A stretch of 20,555 nucleotides of DNA from JAVBNA01 sp031551875 (GTDB taxonomy: Bacteria; Bacillota; Clostridia; Oscillospirales; Acutalibacteraceae), in the NCBI GenBank assembly GCA_031551875.1, contig JAVBNA010000033.1, positions 1 through 20,555 on the forward strand. Reading direction: 5' to 3'. The translations under genes and the position numbers were made by a program. Below the pieces are notes generated by a model, which was given only the letters and a program-made list of their open reading frames with translations, did not search any database and had not been told where the DNA came from. This document shows positions 1 through 9,220 of the stretch, one piece after another (position 1 is the first letter of the stretch; every line of letters begins with the position of its first letter).

Positions 1-29
1 TCTATTTTGTACATCCTCATCGACCTCAC

Positions 30-73
30 AAGTGCAAGCTTTTTTCTGCTTTTCGCTGTTTTCCCTTGCACTT
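30..73. repeat. Spaced 9-bp inverted repeat at the left edge
   Basis: AAGTGCAAG at 30-38 is mirrored exactly by CTTGCACTT at 65-73, with a 26-nt T-rich spacer. It lies just downstream (minus sense) of the broken transposase start. It could be paired half-sites for a regulator or part of a mobile-element end. No T-tract sits at the correct place for a terminator. The function is unknown. Confidence 0.3.
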
Positions 74-105
74 ATTTTACCATATATCCAGCTTTTTGTC
101 AGGAG

Positions 106-207
106 TTATGCAGGGTAACGGGTTGTGGAGCAGGCTCTAAAGTAGTCCTCAAAGGCTTTACTGAAATCGTCTACTTCACAAAAGATTGCTGTCAGTAATT
201 CTTGCAT
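106..207 (-). pseudogene. Truncated N-terminus of an IS982-like transposase
   Basis: The minus strand has an ATG at 207 with AAGGA about 9 nt upstream and encodes 33 residues before a TAA at 106. The first 23 residues (MQELLTAIFCEVDDFSKAF...) resemble the start of IS982-family transposases (pattern xELxxxIFCxVDDFCxxF). The sequence then diverges into a short unrelated tail (CSTTRYPA) and stops, where the family would run to roughly 290 residues. This is therefore an insertion-sequence remnant, broken after about 75 nt of coding sequence. The family assignment rests on a short motif recalled from memory, so it is moderate. No target duplication or matching terminal inverted repeat could be seen. 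Confidence 0.45.
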
Positions 208-364
208 AAAATCCGTCCTTTTTCTGTTTGATGGGGCTTTTCAACTCCATTTTAACAGTTTCTGGTCGGATTTTATCTTTTTTGCTGTCGGACTCACGTT
301 TTTTATGTATGCATCCGAGGTAAGCCAAAGTGTGAAAAGGGGGTTCGGCTATATCGGGCGCGGC

Positions 365-393
365 TTGATTTAACCCGATTAACGGTGTATAAT
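365..393 (+). promoter_or_regulatory. Sigma-A-like promoter for the subtilase gene
   Basis: TTGATT at 365-370 and TATAAT at 388-393 are separated by exactly 17 nt. Transcription would start near 400, giving a leader of about 60 nt before the ATG at 461. The leader is A/T-rich and shows no clear riboswitch fold. Confidence 0.75.
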
Positions 394-450
394 ATTTTGA
401 GAGAAAAAGGACAGGGCAGCCTAACCTTTTATTATTTTTACAACTTATGT

Positions 451-455
451 GGAGG
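451..455 (+). promoter_or_regulatory. Ribosome binding site that sets the subtilase start at 461
   Basis: GGAGG lies 5 nt before ATG 461. An in-frame GTG at 449 would place the Shine-Dalgarno inside the coding sequence and add four residues ahead of a perfect lysine-led signal peptide, so the ATG is preferred. Confidence 0.85.
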
Positions 456-460
456 TTTTT

Positions 461-3400
461 ATGAAAAAGCGCACTTTATCACTGCTTCTGATCATCACTC
501 TTGCTTTCCAGGTCTTGTTTAGCGGAGGAGTTCAAGCGCTTTCGGTCGATGCCGCAGGCTCAGATTTCACTTTTGCGGGCGATGAGTTTTTAAGCAGCCT
601 TGCAAGGCTGCTGCGCGACAACCCTTTACAGGAGGACGGCTTTTCCGCCCTGATTTTTGACACCGAGCAAAACACCATGCAAAAAGACAGTGAGGATCCC
701 GTGTCCTTGAGTACGTATGACGCGGATTTTGTGAACGTCGATTCTCTCGAACCGGTATTTCCCATTATACCTGTGCTTGAGTCCATGGGCGTCGGCGCGG
801 AAATCGATTCGGAGACAGGCGATATTTTGACTTATGAAAACGGCGAAGAAGAACGGTTTTCCTTGGACGATCCTGAGCCTGCCGGATCCGATGCTGATAA
901 TGCCGGGCTCAGGCCTGATGCAGGCTTTGTGACCCTTGATCAGGCTTACGATCTATTTCATTGTGAAGCCGAATATGCGGATGGAAAAATCATCGTATCC
1001 CGGCCCTTCCAGACCATGCGGCTGGTTCTTGAAACAATGGATGGGCAAGACCTTTCGAATACATACGGCGCGGAGTTTATCACCGACAGCAATGGCTATT
1101 ACGTGTTGCAGTTTGACACTGAGGATGCAGCAAAGAGCGCCTATGAAGCCTACCAGAAAGACGCAGGCATCGAATATGTTGTCCCGGACAGAATTGTCAC
1201 AGCAGCCGCACTTTCCGACCGTTCAGGCGCAAACACCATACAAAGCGACCGCTTCAAGCAGTATCTCGCGGCAAACAGCAAAACATCAAAGGTTGTCGTG
1301 GCTGTGGTTGACACCGGCGCGGACGTCAGCCATCCTTTTTTAAAAGAACGCTTGCTGCCGGGCTATAATTTCGATAAGCAAAACACAAATGTAAACGACG
1401 GGAATGGTCACGGCACCCATGTATCCGGCATCGTCGTGGACAACACGCCGGATACGGTAAAAATCCTGCCGGTCAAGACCCTCAACGACAAAGGCGAAGG
1501 GTCAAACCTGACTGTCAAGCTGGCGATTGACTATGCCGTCCAGCAAAAGGCCAATGTGATCAATTTAAGCCTTGGCGGCCCCTGTGCCGGCGCGAACTGC
1601 CCGATTGAGCAGGCCATTAAAAACGCCGTATCTCAGGGGGTTACGGTGGTCGCCGCAGCCGGAAATGATTCCCTTGACACAAAAGACTTTTGCCCCGCCA
1701 ATATAAGTGACTCCATTGTCGTCGCGGCCAGCGACGGCGGCGGCACCAGTGTTATGCCCTTTTCCAACTACGGGAGCACCGTGGATATCACAGCGCCCGG
1801 CGGCGGAATTTTAAGCTCTATTCCGGGCGGCGGATACGGGTCGGCGAGCGGAACCTCCATGGCCGCTCCTTTTGTCGCAGCGGCCGCGGCCATGCTTCTG
1901 ACCGAAAATCCGGCGCTCAAACCCGCGCAGGTGGAGAGCAAGCTTTGTTCCATGGCAACCGATATGCTTATAAAGGGCAAGGATATCCATACCGGCGCAG
2001 GGCTTGTCAATTTTGGATTGTTTTTCGGTGACAATGTTCTCGCGGCCTACATTTCATCCAGCACATCCTCCGTTGATATGCTCGTTTTTGGGTTTGCTGT
2101 TGAGAGAATGGCAACCGTCGGAGTCAGCGCGGATAATATCCCCTCCAATCGGAGTTTCACCGTTCAAAACAGCAATCCGAAAGTCGCAGCCTTTGACGGC
2201 CGGTATTTTAAAGCGCTGTCCCCCGGAACAACAAAGATTACCCTCACACTTGCCCAAGGTGCCTCCTGTGTCTTTACGGTTACGGTCACCAAGCGGGAGG
2301 TCTGGCTGGATTACGCGGCCAAGAGCTATGCGGGCGGTTCGGGCACAAAGAGCAGCCCCTATTTGATTGCCGCCCCCCAGCAGCTGGCAAAATTTGCCCT
2401 CGATGTTCGAAACGGAAATTCATTTAAAGGCAAATACATAAAATTGACCGCCGATATTGATCTGGCGGGCAAAGAGTGGATTACCGCCACCGATCCCGAC
2501 GCGGGAATGTGGGACGCCGCTTTTTACGGCGTCTTTGACGGAAACAATCATGTGATTAAAAATATGAAGGTCTTTAACGAACCCATCGCAAAGGCCTGGG
2601 GTGAAAATACAAGCAAATATGAATCCTGGTATCAGGACAATACCGGGCTGTTTGGAACGGTCCAGAGCTGTGAAATCAAAAACCTGGGGCTTGTCAACGC
2701 CTATTCCAGCTATGAGTGGGGCGGACTTTTGGCCAGCGACGTCTCTCAACACTCAAAAATCAGCAGCTGTTATACCACCGGATTCAGTGGCGGGGCGGGC
2801 CTTTTTGGTTACGTACACAATTACGACATAGAAATCCGGGACTGTTTTTCCAGTGCTACTGTAAAAACGGCGGGGATCGCCAATGACTTTTACGCCAGCT
2901 CGTTCGGTAGCACGCAGGGCGCAACAAAAATTATCAACAGTTATTTCTGCGGCGAGGTTCTGGGGAGCAGCACCTGGGATGGTGTCGGCGTTTTTTCCTA
3001 CAGTCTGGGCAATGGCAGCAGTTGGGACGACGAGGGCATCTACAACTGTTTTGCGGCCAGCGTCTCGCTGGACGGATACGGATTTGTAACCCGAAAGGAT
3101 CGCGGCGTCATCTCAAAATCCTATTATCTCGCAGACAATCCCACGGGACTTCGTACGGACAAAACGCCCGCGCTCACCAGTTTAAAGGCAAAGCCGCTCA
3201 CCTTTTTTCAAACCAAGGAAAGCTTTACAACCGGCAGTAACTGGAACAGTGCCTATCCCTGGGACTTTACGAATGTATGGGCGATCAATCCTAAAATCAA
3301 CAACGGACTGCCCTATCTGAAAAAGCTACCTCCCCCCCCTGCCGCATCGCCGGTCGTCACCAACTCGTGGCTGGACTATGCAGCGCCCAAATACGCGGGC

Positions 3401-6112
3401 GGAAAAGGTACGCAGCAAAGTCCCTTTTTGATTGAAACACCGCAGCAACTGGCGCGCCTGGCGAAGAGTTACCGTTACGGCGGCGGAAAAGATCTCTATT
3501 TCAAGCTTACAAAAAACATTGATCTCGCCGGTCACAACTGGTACCCCATCGGCGCGGGCGACGAACTGGGCAAAAGGTCGGACGTGGAAGAAGGAATGCT
3601 TCCGAACAACCTGAGATACCCCTTTTACGGCCACATCGACGGCAACAACAAAACCATCTCCAACCTGCGCATTCAGTCACAGGGGGATATGGTGGGCTTT
3701 GTTTCCCTGTTGCAGGGGGGCAATATCAAAAACCTGACCCTGAAAAACGCGGAGGTTACAGGCCGGAATTACGTCGGCGCTGTTGCCGGTTACACCTATC
3801 TGCAGGGCAAACTGTATAACTGCACCGTCAGCGGCACGGTAAACGCCGGAAGATGGGCGGGCAGCATCACCGGATACAATGACGTCGCGGGGGTTATTAC
3901 CGGCGCAAACGCGTCGGTTTCGGTCACCGCAAACAAAAATGGAGGCGGTATCACCGGATACAATCACGGGAGTATTGAGCAAAGCCAGTTTACCGGTATG
4001 CTCAACTGTATCCAGCAGCCCGGCGGTCTTGTCAGTGATAATTATGGGATCATTCGCAACTGCTTCTCCATCGGTCCGGCGCCTTTGGCCGGCAATCTGA
4101 ACACCGAATCCTTTATGGGTTATTACGGAGATGTATACAATTCCTATTCGGCCGGCACAAATAGCTATCTGTTTGGGGACTGCTTCGGTTACTCTAAAAA
4201 TATTCCGGAAACAGTGTCTACCGAACAGCTTATGCAGCAAAGCACCTTCCCGGGGTGGGATTTTGTAAACATATGGCAAATTGACCCATCCAAAAATGGA
4301 GGGGCCCCCTCCCTGCAGCTTCCTGCCGCTTTGCCGGCCCCTCTGCCCAATACGAAATGGGAGGATTACGCCGCAAAGTCCTATGCCGGCGGAAACGGTA
4401 CGTCCGAAGACCCCTATCTGATTGCGACGGGCGCACAGCTTGCCCGGGTCATCGTGAGTGAGCGGACAAACAACAAAGCGTTCTCGGGCAAATATTACCG
4501 GCTGATTAGAAATATCGACTTAGGGGCTCATTTGTGGTGTTCTATCGAATGTGCCGGTTATTATCCGGAAACCATGTATTTTGACGGCAACAATAAGACT
4601 GTTTCCAATATGACCATGAGCAACGGCTGTGGGCTGTTTGAGTTCGGGTTGGAAAAAGGGTACATTAAGAACCTGCACCTTAAAAATGTAAAAGGCCAAA
4701 CACAGGCCGGCATTATCAATGTAAACAATGCCTCCATCACGGGCTGTTCGGTTTCCGGGGACATTTTCACAACATCCTACAGTGATAACGCGATTGGCGC
4801 AATCTGTTCAAACAATTATGGTACCATACAAAAATGTTTTTCGTCGGCCAGCGTACTTGGGTATCATAATGTGGGCGGGATCGCAGGATACAACACTGGA
4901 ACAGTAAGCAACTGCTATACCACCGGCGCTGTTTTCGGCTTTAATTCCGCTTCGTCCATTGTGTCCAACAACGCCGGGGGAACAGTCAAATACTGCTACG
5001 CCACCGGAAGGCTGACCGGAATGTACAGGCAATTCGGGGCCGAAAGCAACTCTTATTACGATCAGGAAACTACCGGCTTATCTTATGACGAAGGTCAGAC
5101 AACGGCCCAAATGAAAAACCAGTCCACCTACAAAAACTGGGATTTTCAGAATACCTGGGCCATAAGCCCGGACGTAAACGGCGGATATCCCACGTTACGA
5201 GCGCCTGTCCCTTATAAAATCAACTATGTCCTGAACGGCGGAAAAAATTCTGCCTACGCTGAATTTGACTATATGCCAGGTTCATTCTGCACATTGCAGA
5301 CCCCCACGAAGGACGGGTACTATTTTACCGGATGGTTCACAAATGCCAAGCTTTCCGGCACTGCTGTGACAAAAATTCTGAAAACCGACACGGGAGATAA
5401 AACCTACTATGCCAAATGGGCGAAATGCCCCGACGTGACCGCCATTACCGGCAATCCGGCCGACCTGACCATGGGCAAATCAGTCACGCTCAAAGCTACG
5501 CTTTCCGGAAGCGGAGCGCCCGTGATCTGGACCTCCTCGGATGCAAAAATCGCCACCGCGGATAAAACCACCGGAATCGTAAAGGGTACCGGAGCGGGCG
5601 TTGTCAAAATAACCGCCTCAGCAGGCGGGAACACCAAAACGGTCACGATTACCGTTCATCGGTATGTCTCCATGCGAATCGGCAAAACCCAGGCCGTTCT
5701 GAACGGCAAACTGACAACCATTGACAGCGCAGGCACGAAGCCCTTCAAAATTAAGGGCACAACCATGTTGCCTTTGCGGTTTGTAGGCGAAAAAATGGGA
5801 GGAAAGGTTTCTTATGTCAATGATTCGTCTCCAATTGTCATGAGCTACGGGAGCACAAAAGTGGAGTTTATGCTGAATCAAAAGACCATGAAGGTAATAC
5901 AGGGCGAGAAAACATCCACAGTCATACTTCCCACCGCGGCACAGAAGGTAAAGGGAAAGACCTACATTCCGCTGCGCGCGATTTCACAGGCGCTCGGTTT
6001 TTCTGTGTATTACGAGTCTGGCACTGAATACATTGTGGTCAACAACCCGAACATGGCCACCAGCATCCGAAATGTAAGGCTCAAAGAAGCTAAGAGTCTC
6101 ATTAAGAAGTAA
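461..6112 (+). CDS. Secreted subtilisin-like serine protease with GLUG repeats, Big_2 and Cu_amine_oxidN1-like C-terminus
   Basis: This encodes a 1883-aa exported peptidase of family S8. Residues 1-28 form a signal peptide (MKKR, then a hydrophobic core, ending VQA). Residues 30-270 are a prodomain-like region ending in a short I9-like stretch (VLQFDT...YVVPD). The catalytic domain spans about 275-510 with Asp284 (VVDTGAD), His317 (GHGTHVSG), oxyanion Asn402 (AAGND) and Ser466 (GTSMAAP), so it should be active. An Ig-like segment (about 528-613) follows. Three long units then start with W(L/E)DYAAxxYAGGxGT at about 615, 970 and 1300; each has GLUG-like turns (GGIAGYN...NCYTTG) and ends with a W-D-F motif. 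Next come an InlB/flg_new-type repeat (about 1584-1650, GYYFTGWF), a Big_2 domain (about 1655-1733) and a Cu_amine_oxidN1-like domain (about 1734-1864; LPLRFVGEKMGGKV, IPLRAISQALGF). The ending matches the convergent neighbour. No LPXTG, SLH or transmembrane anchor is visible. The substrate is unknown; activation of the neighbouring pore-forming-like protein is inference. Confidence 0.9.
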   Translation: MKKRTLSLLLIITLAFQVLFSGGVQALSVDAAGSDFTFAGDEFLSSLARLLRDNPLQEDGFSALIFDTEQNTMQKDSEDPVSLSTYDADFVNVDSLEPVFPIIPVLESMGVGAEIDSETGDILTYENGEEERFSLDDPEPAGSDADNAGLRPDAGFVTLDQAYDLFHCEAEYADGKIIVSRPFQTMRLVLETMDGQDLSNTYGAEFITDSNGYYVLQFDTEDAAKSAYEAYQKDAGIEYVVPDRIVTAAALSDRSGANTIQSDRFKQYLAANSKTSKVVVAVVDTGADVSHPFLKERLLPGYNFDKQNTNVNDGNGHGTHVSGIVVDNTPDTVKILPVKTLNDKGEGSNLTVKLAIDYAVQQKANVINLSLGGPCAGANCPIEQAIKNAVSQGVTVVAAAGNDSLDTKDFCPANISDSIVVAASDGGGTSVMPFSNYGSTVDITAPGGGILSSIPGGGYGSASGTSMAAPFVAAAAAMLLTENPALKPAQVESKLCSMATDMLIKGKDIHTGAGLVNFGLFFGDNVLAAYISSSTSSVDMLVFGFAVERMATVGVSADNIPSNRSFTVQNSNPKVAAFDGRYFKALSPGTTKITLTLAQGASCVFTVTVTKREVWLDYAAKSYAGGSGTKSSPYLIAAPQQLAKFALDVRNGNSFKGKYIKLTADIDLAGKEWITATDPDAGMWDAAFYGVFDGNNHVIKNMKVFNEPIAKAWGENTSKYESWYQDNTGLFGTVQSCEIKNLGLVNAYSSYEWGGLLASDVSQHSKISSCYTTGFSGGAGLFGYVHNYDIEIRDCFSSATVKTAGIANDFYASSFGSTQGATKIINSYFCGEVLGSSTWDGVGVFSYSLGNGSSWDDEGIYNCFAASVSLDGYGFVTRKDRGVISKSYYLADNPTGLRTDKTPALTSLKAKPLTFFQTKESFTTGSNWNSAYPWDFTNVWAINPKINNGLPYLKKLPPPPAASPVVTNSWLDYAAPKYAGGKGTQQSPFLIETPQQLARLAKSYRYGGGKDLYFKLTKNIDLAGHNWYPIGAGDELGKRSDVEEGMLPNNLRYPFYGHIDGNNKTISNLRIQSQGDMVGFVSLLQGGNIKNLTLKNAEVTGRNYVGAVAGYTYLQGKLYNCTVSGTVNAGRWAGSITGYNDVAGVITGANASVSVTANKNGGGITGYNHGSIEQSQFTGMLNCIQQPGGLVSDNYGIIRNCFSIGPAPLAGNLNTESFMGYYGDVYNSYSAGTNSYLFGDCFGYSKNIPETVSTEQLMQQSTFPGWDFVNIWQIDPSKNGGAPSLQLPAALPAPLPNTKWEDYAAKSYAGGNGTSEDPYLIATGAQLARVIVSERTNNKAFSGKYYRLIRNIDLGAHLWCSIECAGYYPETMYFDGNNKTVSNMTMSNGCGLFEFGLEKGYIKNLHLKNVKGQTQAGIINVNNASITGCSVSGDIFTTSYSDNAIGAICSNNYGTIQKCFSSASVLGYHNVGGIAGYNTGTVSNCYTTGAVFGFNSASSIVSNNAGGTVKYCYATGRLTGMYRQFGAESNSYYDQETTGLSYDEGQTTAQMKNQSTYKNWDFQNTWAISPDVNGGYPTLRAPVPYKINYVLNGGKNSAYAEFDYMPGSFCTLQTPTKDGYYFTGWFTNAKLSGTAVTKILKTDTGDKTYYAKWAKCPDVTAITGNPADLTMGKSVTLKATLSGSGAPVIWTSSDAKIATADKTTGIVKGTGAGVVKITASAGGNTKTVTITVHRYVSMRIGKTQAVLNGKLTTIDSAGTKPFKIKGTTMLPLRFVGEKMGGKVSYVNDSSPIVMSYGSTKVEFMLNQKTMKVIQGEKTSTVILPTAAQKVKGKTYIPLRAISQALGFSVYYESGTEYIVVNNPNMATSIRNVRLKEAKSLIKK
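2303..5200 (+). repeat. Three tandem GLUG-rich units inside the subtilase
   Basis: At the protein level, three units of about 355, 330 and 280 residues start at codons near 2303, 3368 and 4358. Each opens with WxDYAAxxYAGGxGTxxxPYLI followed by QLA, holds a 'xxKLTxxIDLAGxxW' strand and several GLUG motifs (GG(I/L)xxxNxGxIxxC(Y/F)xxG), and closes with 'WDFxNxWxIxPxxNGGxPxL'. The nucleotide copies have drifted, which suggests old duplications. Such units usually form beta-helices or adhesive stalks. The third unit is shorter and lacks some GLUG turns. Confidence 0.8.
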
Positions 6113-6147
6113 AGCAGCTATAGGAATACGCTCTCCCCCATGCTTGG

Positions 6148-6184
6148 AAAACCAGCCTCTGTTGTTTGAACAGAGGCTGGTTTT
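6148..6184. terminator. Bidirectional terminator between two convergent genes
   Basis: A perfect 16-bp stem (6148-6163 with 6169-6184, arm AAAACCAGCCTCTGTT) has a 5-nt loop. The A-run on the left and T-run on the right let it act in both directions. It sits 35 nt after the protease stop codon and about 100 nt after the stop of the convergent aerolysin-like gene. Confidence 0.85.
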
Positions 6185-6283
6185 GATTGTTTATGGCTGT
6201 AGATCAGCGATGCCCTTCCCCGCCAAAAGCCAAATATATCGCCGGTGTTCGACAAGGCCGCGGCGACACAAGACTTCGACGGA

Positions 6284-9220
6284 TTATCTTACAAATTGCA
6301 TGGCTTCTATCAGGCGCGTGTTCAGTACCGAATTATTCATCTTTGGAGAGTTGACAATAATATGTTTGGTACTGGATTCGTAATACACATGAAAACCCAG
6401 CGATTCAGAAATTGCGCGTACTGGCAGATAGGTGCGTCCGCCCCTGATTTGTGCCGGCACATCAATTTGGATGTTTCTTGTGGTGTTTCCCTGAATGACC
6501 TTGATGATTTTTTTGTTGAGCCGCAACTCCACAATGGTATTCTGACACCGGATATAGATCGGTGCGTTCGGACTCGTGTAGGTGACCTTTCCGCCCATGC
6601 TCTCGCCAATGAAGCGGACGGGTCCCATGGCCCTGCCGCCAACCGTAAAGGGCTTGGTATGCCAACTGTCAAAAGCGGCATATTTGTTGCCGTTTACAAT
6701 GGCTCTTTGAGAGCCGATGCACAGGGATACATAGGAATGGACTGTTACGGTGCACCTCGCCTCACTTCCATTGCTCAGCTTGGCTGTAATGGTGGACGTG
6801 CCGGGCAAAAGACCTTTGACAAGGCCTCCCTTGTCCACAGTAGCGACGGATGGGTTTGAACTCGACCATGTCACCGTTTTCTCAAAAGCGTCCGAAGGTG
6901 TAATCGTGGCTTTAAGCTGTGCGGTTTTGCCTTTCACAACGTCGGCCGAACTTGCTGAGATTGTAACTTTTCCGGGTACGCGGACACCAAGTGCGGTAAC
7001 CGCAAGCCAGTTGGAATAAGTCTTGTCATAGCGCGCGCGGATATGGTATGTCCCGGGCGTAGTAAAACTGAGTTCGTTTCCATTTTTAATGCTGATGCCA
7101 TTCTGCTCCTGCGCTTCCCATGTTAAGGGCAAACTGATCTTATTGCCGGATTTATCCAGAACCACGGTGCGTATGCCTGCATAGGTGTCAAGATTGATCG
7201 CGGGGTCGTTGATATAACCGGTAAGGCTGCCTGAAAGTGTAATCGTGCCGCCGAACGGAAGCTGGGATACATTCACCTTAACAAGGGCGGTGCTGGTCAG
7301 GTCTGAGTTCTTAGTGGCCGGATTATTGATGCCATATGTATAGTTGGTGTTGGCGTCATCGATCATGTATTTGAGATACACAAAACCCAAGCGATCATTT
7401 GCCTCAAGATACCTGTTGCCCGATATCCTGTTGATAACGAGATTCGCGACGTCGCTTTTGTAAACCGTGTTGCCGTAGGCGTCGGTCACCGTGGTCGTCA
7501 CGGGCTGCCCCTGAGAGTCAAGCAGAATCCAGTATCCTTTTGCCGGAATAAATCCAAAATAGGGGATATTGTACGCGTTATACCCTTCAATATCAATATT
7601 CGACGTGTTAATCACGTCTCCCATACTCAAGCTGAAGTCCGGAGACTCCGTGCCGATTTCCTTAAGCTGATATAAGGGAACGATTCCGTTGACAGCCGAT
7701 GAAAAGCCTCTGCTTGTGGTCGTAATGCTGCCTCCCATGACCGACATCGGGCGGTGGTAGTACATGACGTAATGCCCCTGCGTGCCGGACATGCCTGAAT
7801 TGTCCATTGTGATAAACTCCGACAAAGCGGTCAAACACTGCCAATTATATCCATACTGGCCATTAATCGCTGCAATGCCGTTGGCCCAATTGATTTTATC
7901 GCCGTAAGCTGCTTCTCTGTCATCCGATGTGCCCCAGCGGTAATTATAGTTTTCAATGGCGCTTTCTTGTCCGGGATAGGCTCTTCCGAACTGGGTGAGT
8001 TGTCTGATATGCATGTCGTATTGGTCTATATCGCTAAGGTCGTATTCACTATAGATGGCTATGTTTTTCACTTTATAGGTTATGGCGACAGGATAGTCAT
8101 ATTTGATGGTCATTGTGTTTGTGCTTTTGCTTTGTTCCAGAAGGGTCGCCGTATGCGGCGGCAGATCCACGGATATCGCGCTCTCAACCGAATCGGTTTC
8201 CGTTTTGGAGGTGCTGTTGCTTTTGGTGGAGCCGAAGGTCTGCGAAGCCGTAAACTGTGCCTGCAATGTCTGGCTTACACTGACGCCAATCATCGGAATT
8301 TCGGCGGAAACCGTCGTTTCTGATCCGATCATTTCCTCAAAAGAATAGGAACTCTCCGTCGAAACCTCGTTGGCTACCGTATATTCGGTTCCGACGGTAT
8401 AGGATTGCGACGCGTTGATGGTTGAGGCGGTTAAGTTCTGGACGCCCGTTGACCAGGTGCTTTCCTTGTCACCGACAGTATAGGAAAAACCCGGAGCTCC
8501 GGCGTCCAGCGCTTCCTCCGGCGTTTTGCAGGAGTCTGGTATGCCCGTGGCAATTTTGCCGTCGGCATTCAGGTAGCGCAGGTTGAAATCATAGTATACC
8601 GTGCAAACGCCAAACTCGGTCTTGTCAGGATCGCTGGTGTCGCCTCCCTCGTGACCTCTGATTTCGCTGATCGTAAAAACCATATCGGTGTCCGGCAAAT
8701 CCCAGGTAGAATCTTCATGTATCGGCATTCTTTCATTACCGTCACGAAATAGTTCCATTATCCTGTTGATCACATCGTCACCCTTGTTGGCGAAATAAAA
8801 GGGGGTCACAACACCGTTTTCTACTTGCGTGCGGAACGTCCAAATATCCCCCATACTTTGATAATTGTGATCCAGCGCCTCATCATGGATCCATTTTTGT
8901 ACAGCTGCGTCCTGCGCAAGCGCTATGCAACCGGCGGCGTTCCAGTAGTAATATATCGGCTTTAGGGGATGGCCGTTATTTTGGGTTACGGGCGACGACA
9001 AAATCCTTTTGAAGAAATCCTGATTGTTGGAAAAGCTCCGCTCGCCGCTGCCAAACACATCATAGTAATTGATGCCGCCTGATGAAAGTATTGCCGTCGT
9101 GTTGAACGGAGCGTATGCCGCGGCGGACGCCGGTACGCTAAAAACGCTCAGCATCATAACGGTTGCGATCAAAAACGAAGCGCTCTTTTTTCCTATCTTT
9201 TTTATCCTAACACCAAACAT
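6284..9220 (-). CDS. Secreted aerolysin/ETX-MTX2-like pore-forming protein with Big_2 and Cu_amine_oxidN1-like C-terminus
   Basis: This is a 978-aa exported protein. The start at 9220 is chosen because AAAAGGAG lies 8 nt upstream and it gives a clean signal peptide (MFGVRIKKIGKK, hydrophobic core, ASA-AAYAPF). Residues 35-250 are an unrecognised domain. Residues about 255-395 look like the pore module of the aerolysin/ETX-MTX2 group: alternating Ser/Thr-rich strands (SQSYTVGTEYTVANEVSTE), a hydrophobic insertion-loop-like segment (EIPMIGVSVSQTLQAQF), a second Ser/Thr strand (STKSNSTSKTETDSVES), then VDLPPHT and a closing strand with Y-x-V. Residues about 395-740 are unrecognised and end in an Ig-like stretch. 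A Big_2 domain (about 745-827, VTWSSSNPSVATVD) precedes a Cu_amine_oxidN1-like domain (about 828-978, GPVRFIGESMGGKV, LPVRAISESLGF). That ending is clearly homologous to the convergent protease. The fold is inferred from sequence pattern only; toxicity and target are unknown. Confidence 0.75.
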   Translation of the reverse strand: MFGVRIKKIGKKSASFLIATVMMLSVFSVPASAAAYAPFNTTAILSSGGINYYDVFGSGERSFSNNQDFFKRILSSPVTQNNGHPLKPIYYYWNAAGCIALAQDAAVQKWIHDEALDHNYQSMGDIWTFRTQVENGVVTPFYFANKGDDVINRIMELFRDGNERMPIHEDSTWDLPDTDMVFTISEIRGHEGGDTSDPDKTEFGVCTVYYDFNLRYLNADGKIATGIPDSCKTPEEALDAGAPGFSYTVGDKESTWSTGVQNLTASTINASQSYTVGTEYTVANEVSTESSYSFEEMIGSETTVSAEIPMIGVSVSQTLQAQFTASQTFGSTKSNSTSKTETDSVESAISVDLPPHTATLLEQSKSTNTMTIKYDYPVAITYKVKNIAIYSEYDLSDIDQYDMHIRQLTQFGRAYPGQESAIENYNYRWGTSDDREAAYGDKINWANGIAAINGQYGYNWQCLTALSEFITMDNSGMSGTQGHYVMYYHRPMSVMGGSITTTSRGFSSAVNGIVPLYQLKEIGTESPDFSLSMGDVINTSNIDIEGYNAYNIPYFGFIPAKGYWILLDSQGQPVTTTVTDAYGNTVYKSDVANLVINRISGNRYLEANDRLGFVYLKYMIDDANTNYTYGINNPATKNSDLTSTALVKVNVSQLPFGGTITLSGSLTGYINDPAINLDTYAGIRTVVLDKSGNKISLPLTWEAQEQNGISIKNGNELSFTTPGTYHIRARYDKTYSNWLAVTALGVRVPGKVTISASSADVVKGKTAQLKATITPSDAFEKTVTWSSSNPSVATVDKGGLVKGLLPGTSTITAKLSNGSEARCTVTVHSYVSLCIGSQRAIVNGNKYAAFDSWHTKPFTVGGRAMGPVRFIGESMGGKVTYTSPNAPIYIRCQNTIVELRLNKKIIKVIQGNTTRNIQIDVPAQIRGGRTYLPVRAISESLGFHVYYESSTKHIIVNSPKMNNSVLNTRLIEAMQFVR

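Noticed and set aside
1..72. Minus-strand coding start (GTG at about 71) running off the left edge
   Set aside because: It has about 23 codons only, no ribosome site and no recognisable family. It may be part of a gene outside the window but cannot be supported.
6245..6859. 204-codon plus-strand open frame opposite the end of the aerolysin-like gene
   Set aside because: It overlaps the conserved Cu_amine_oxidN1-like domain on the other strand and has no ribosome site.
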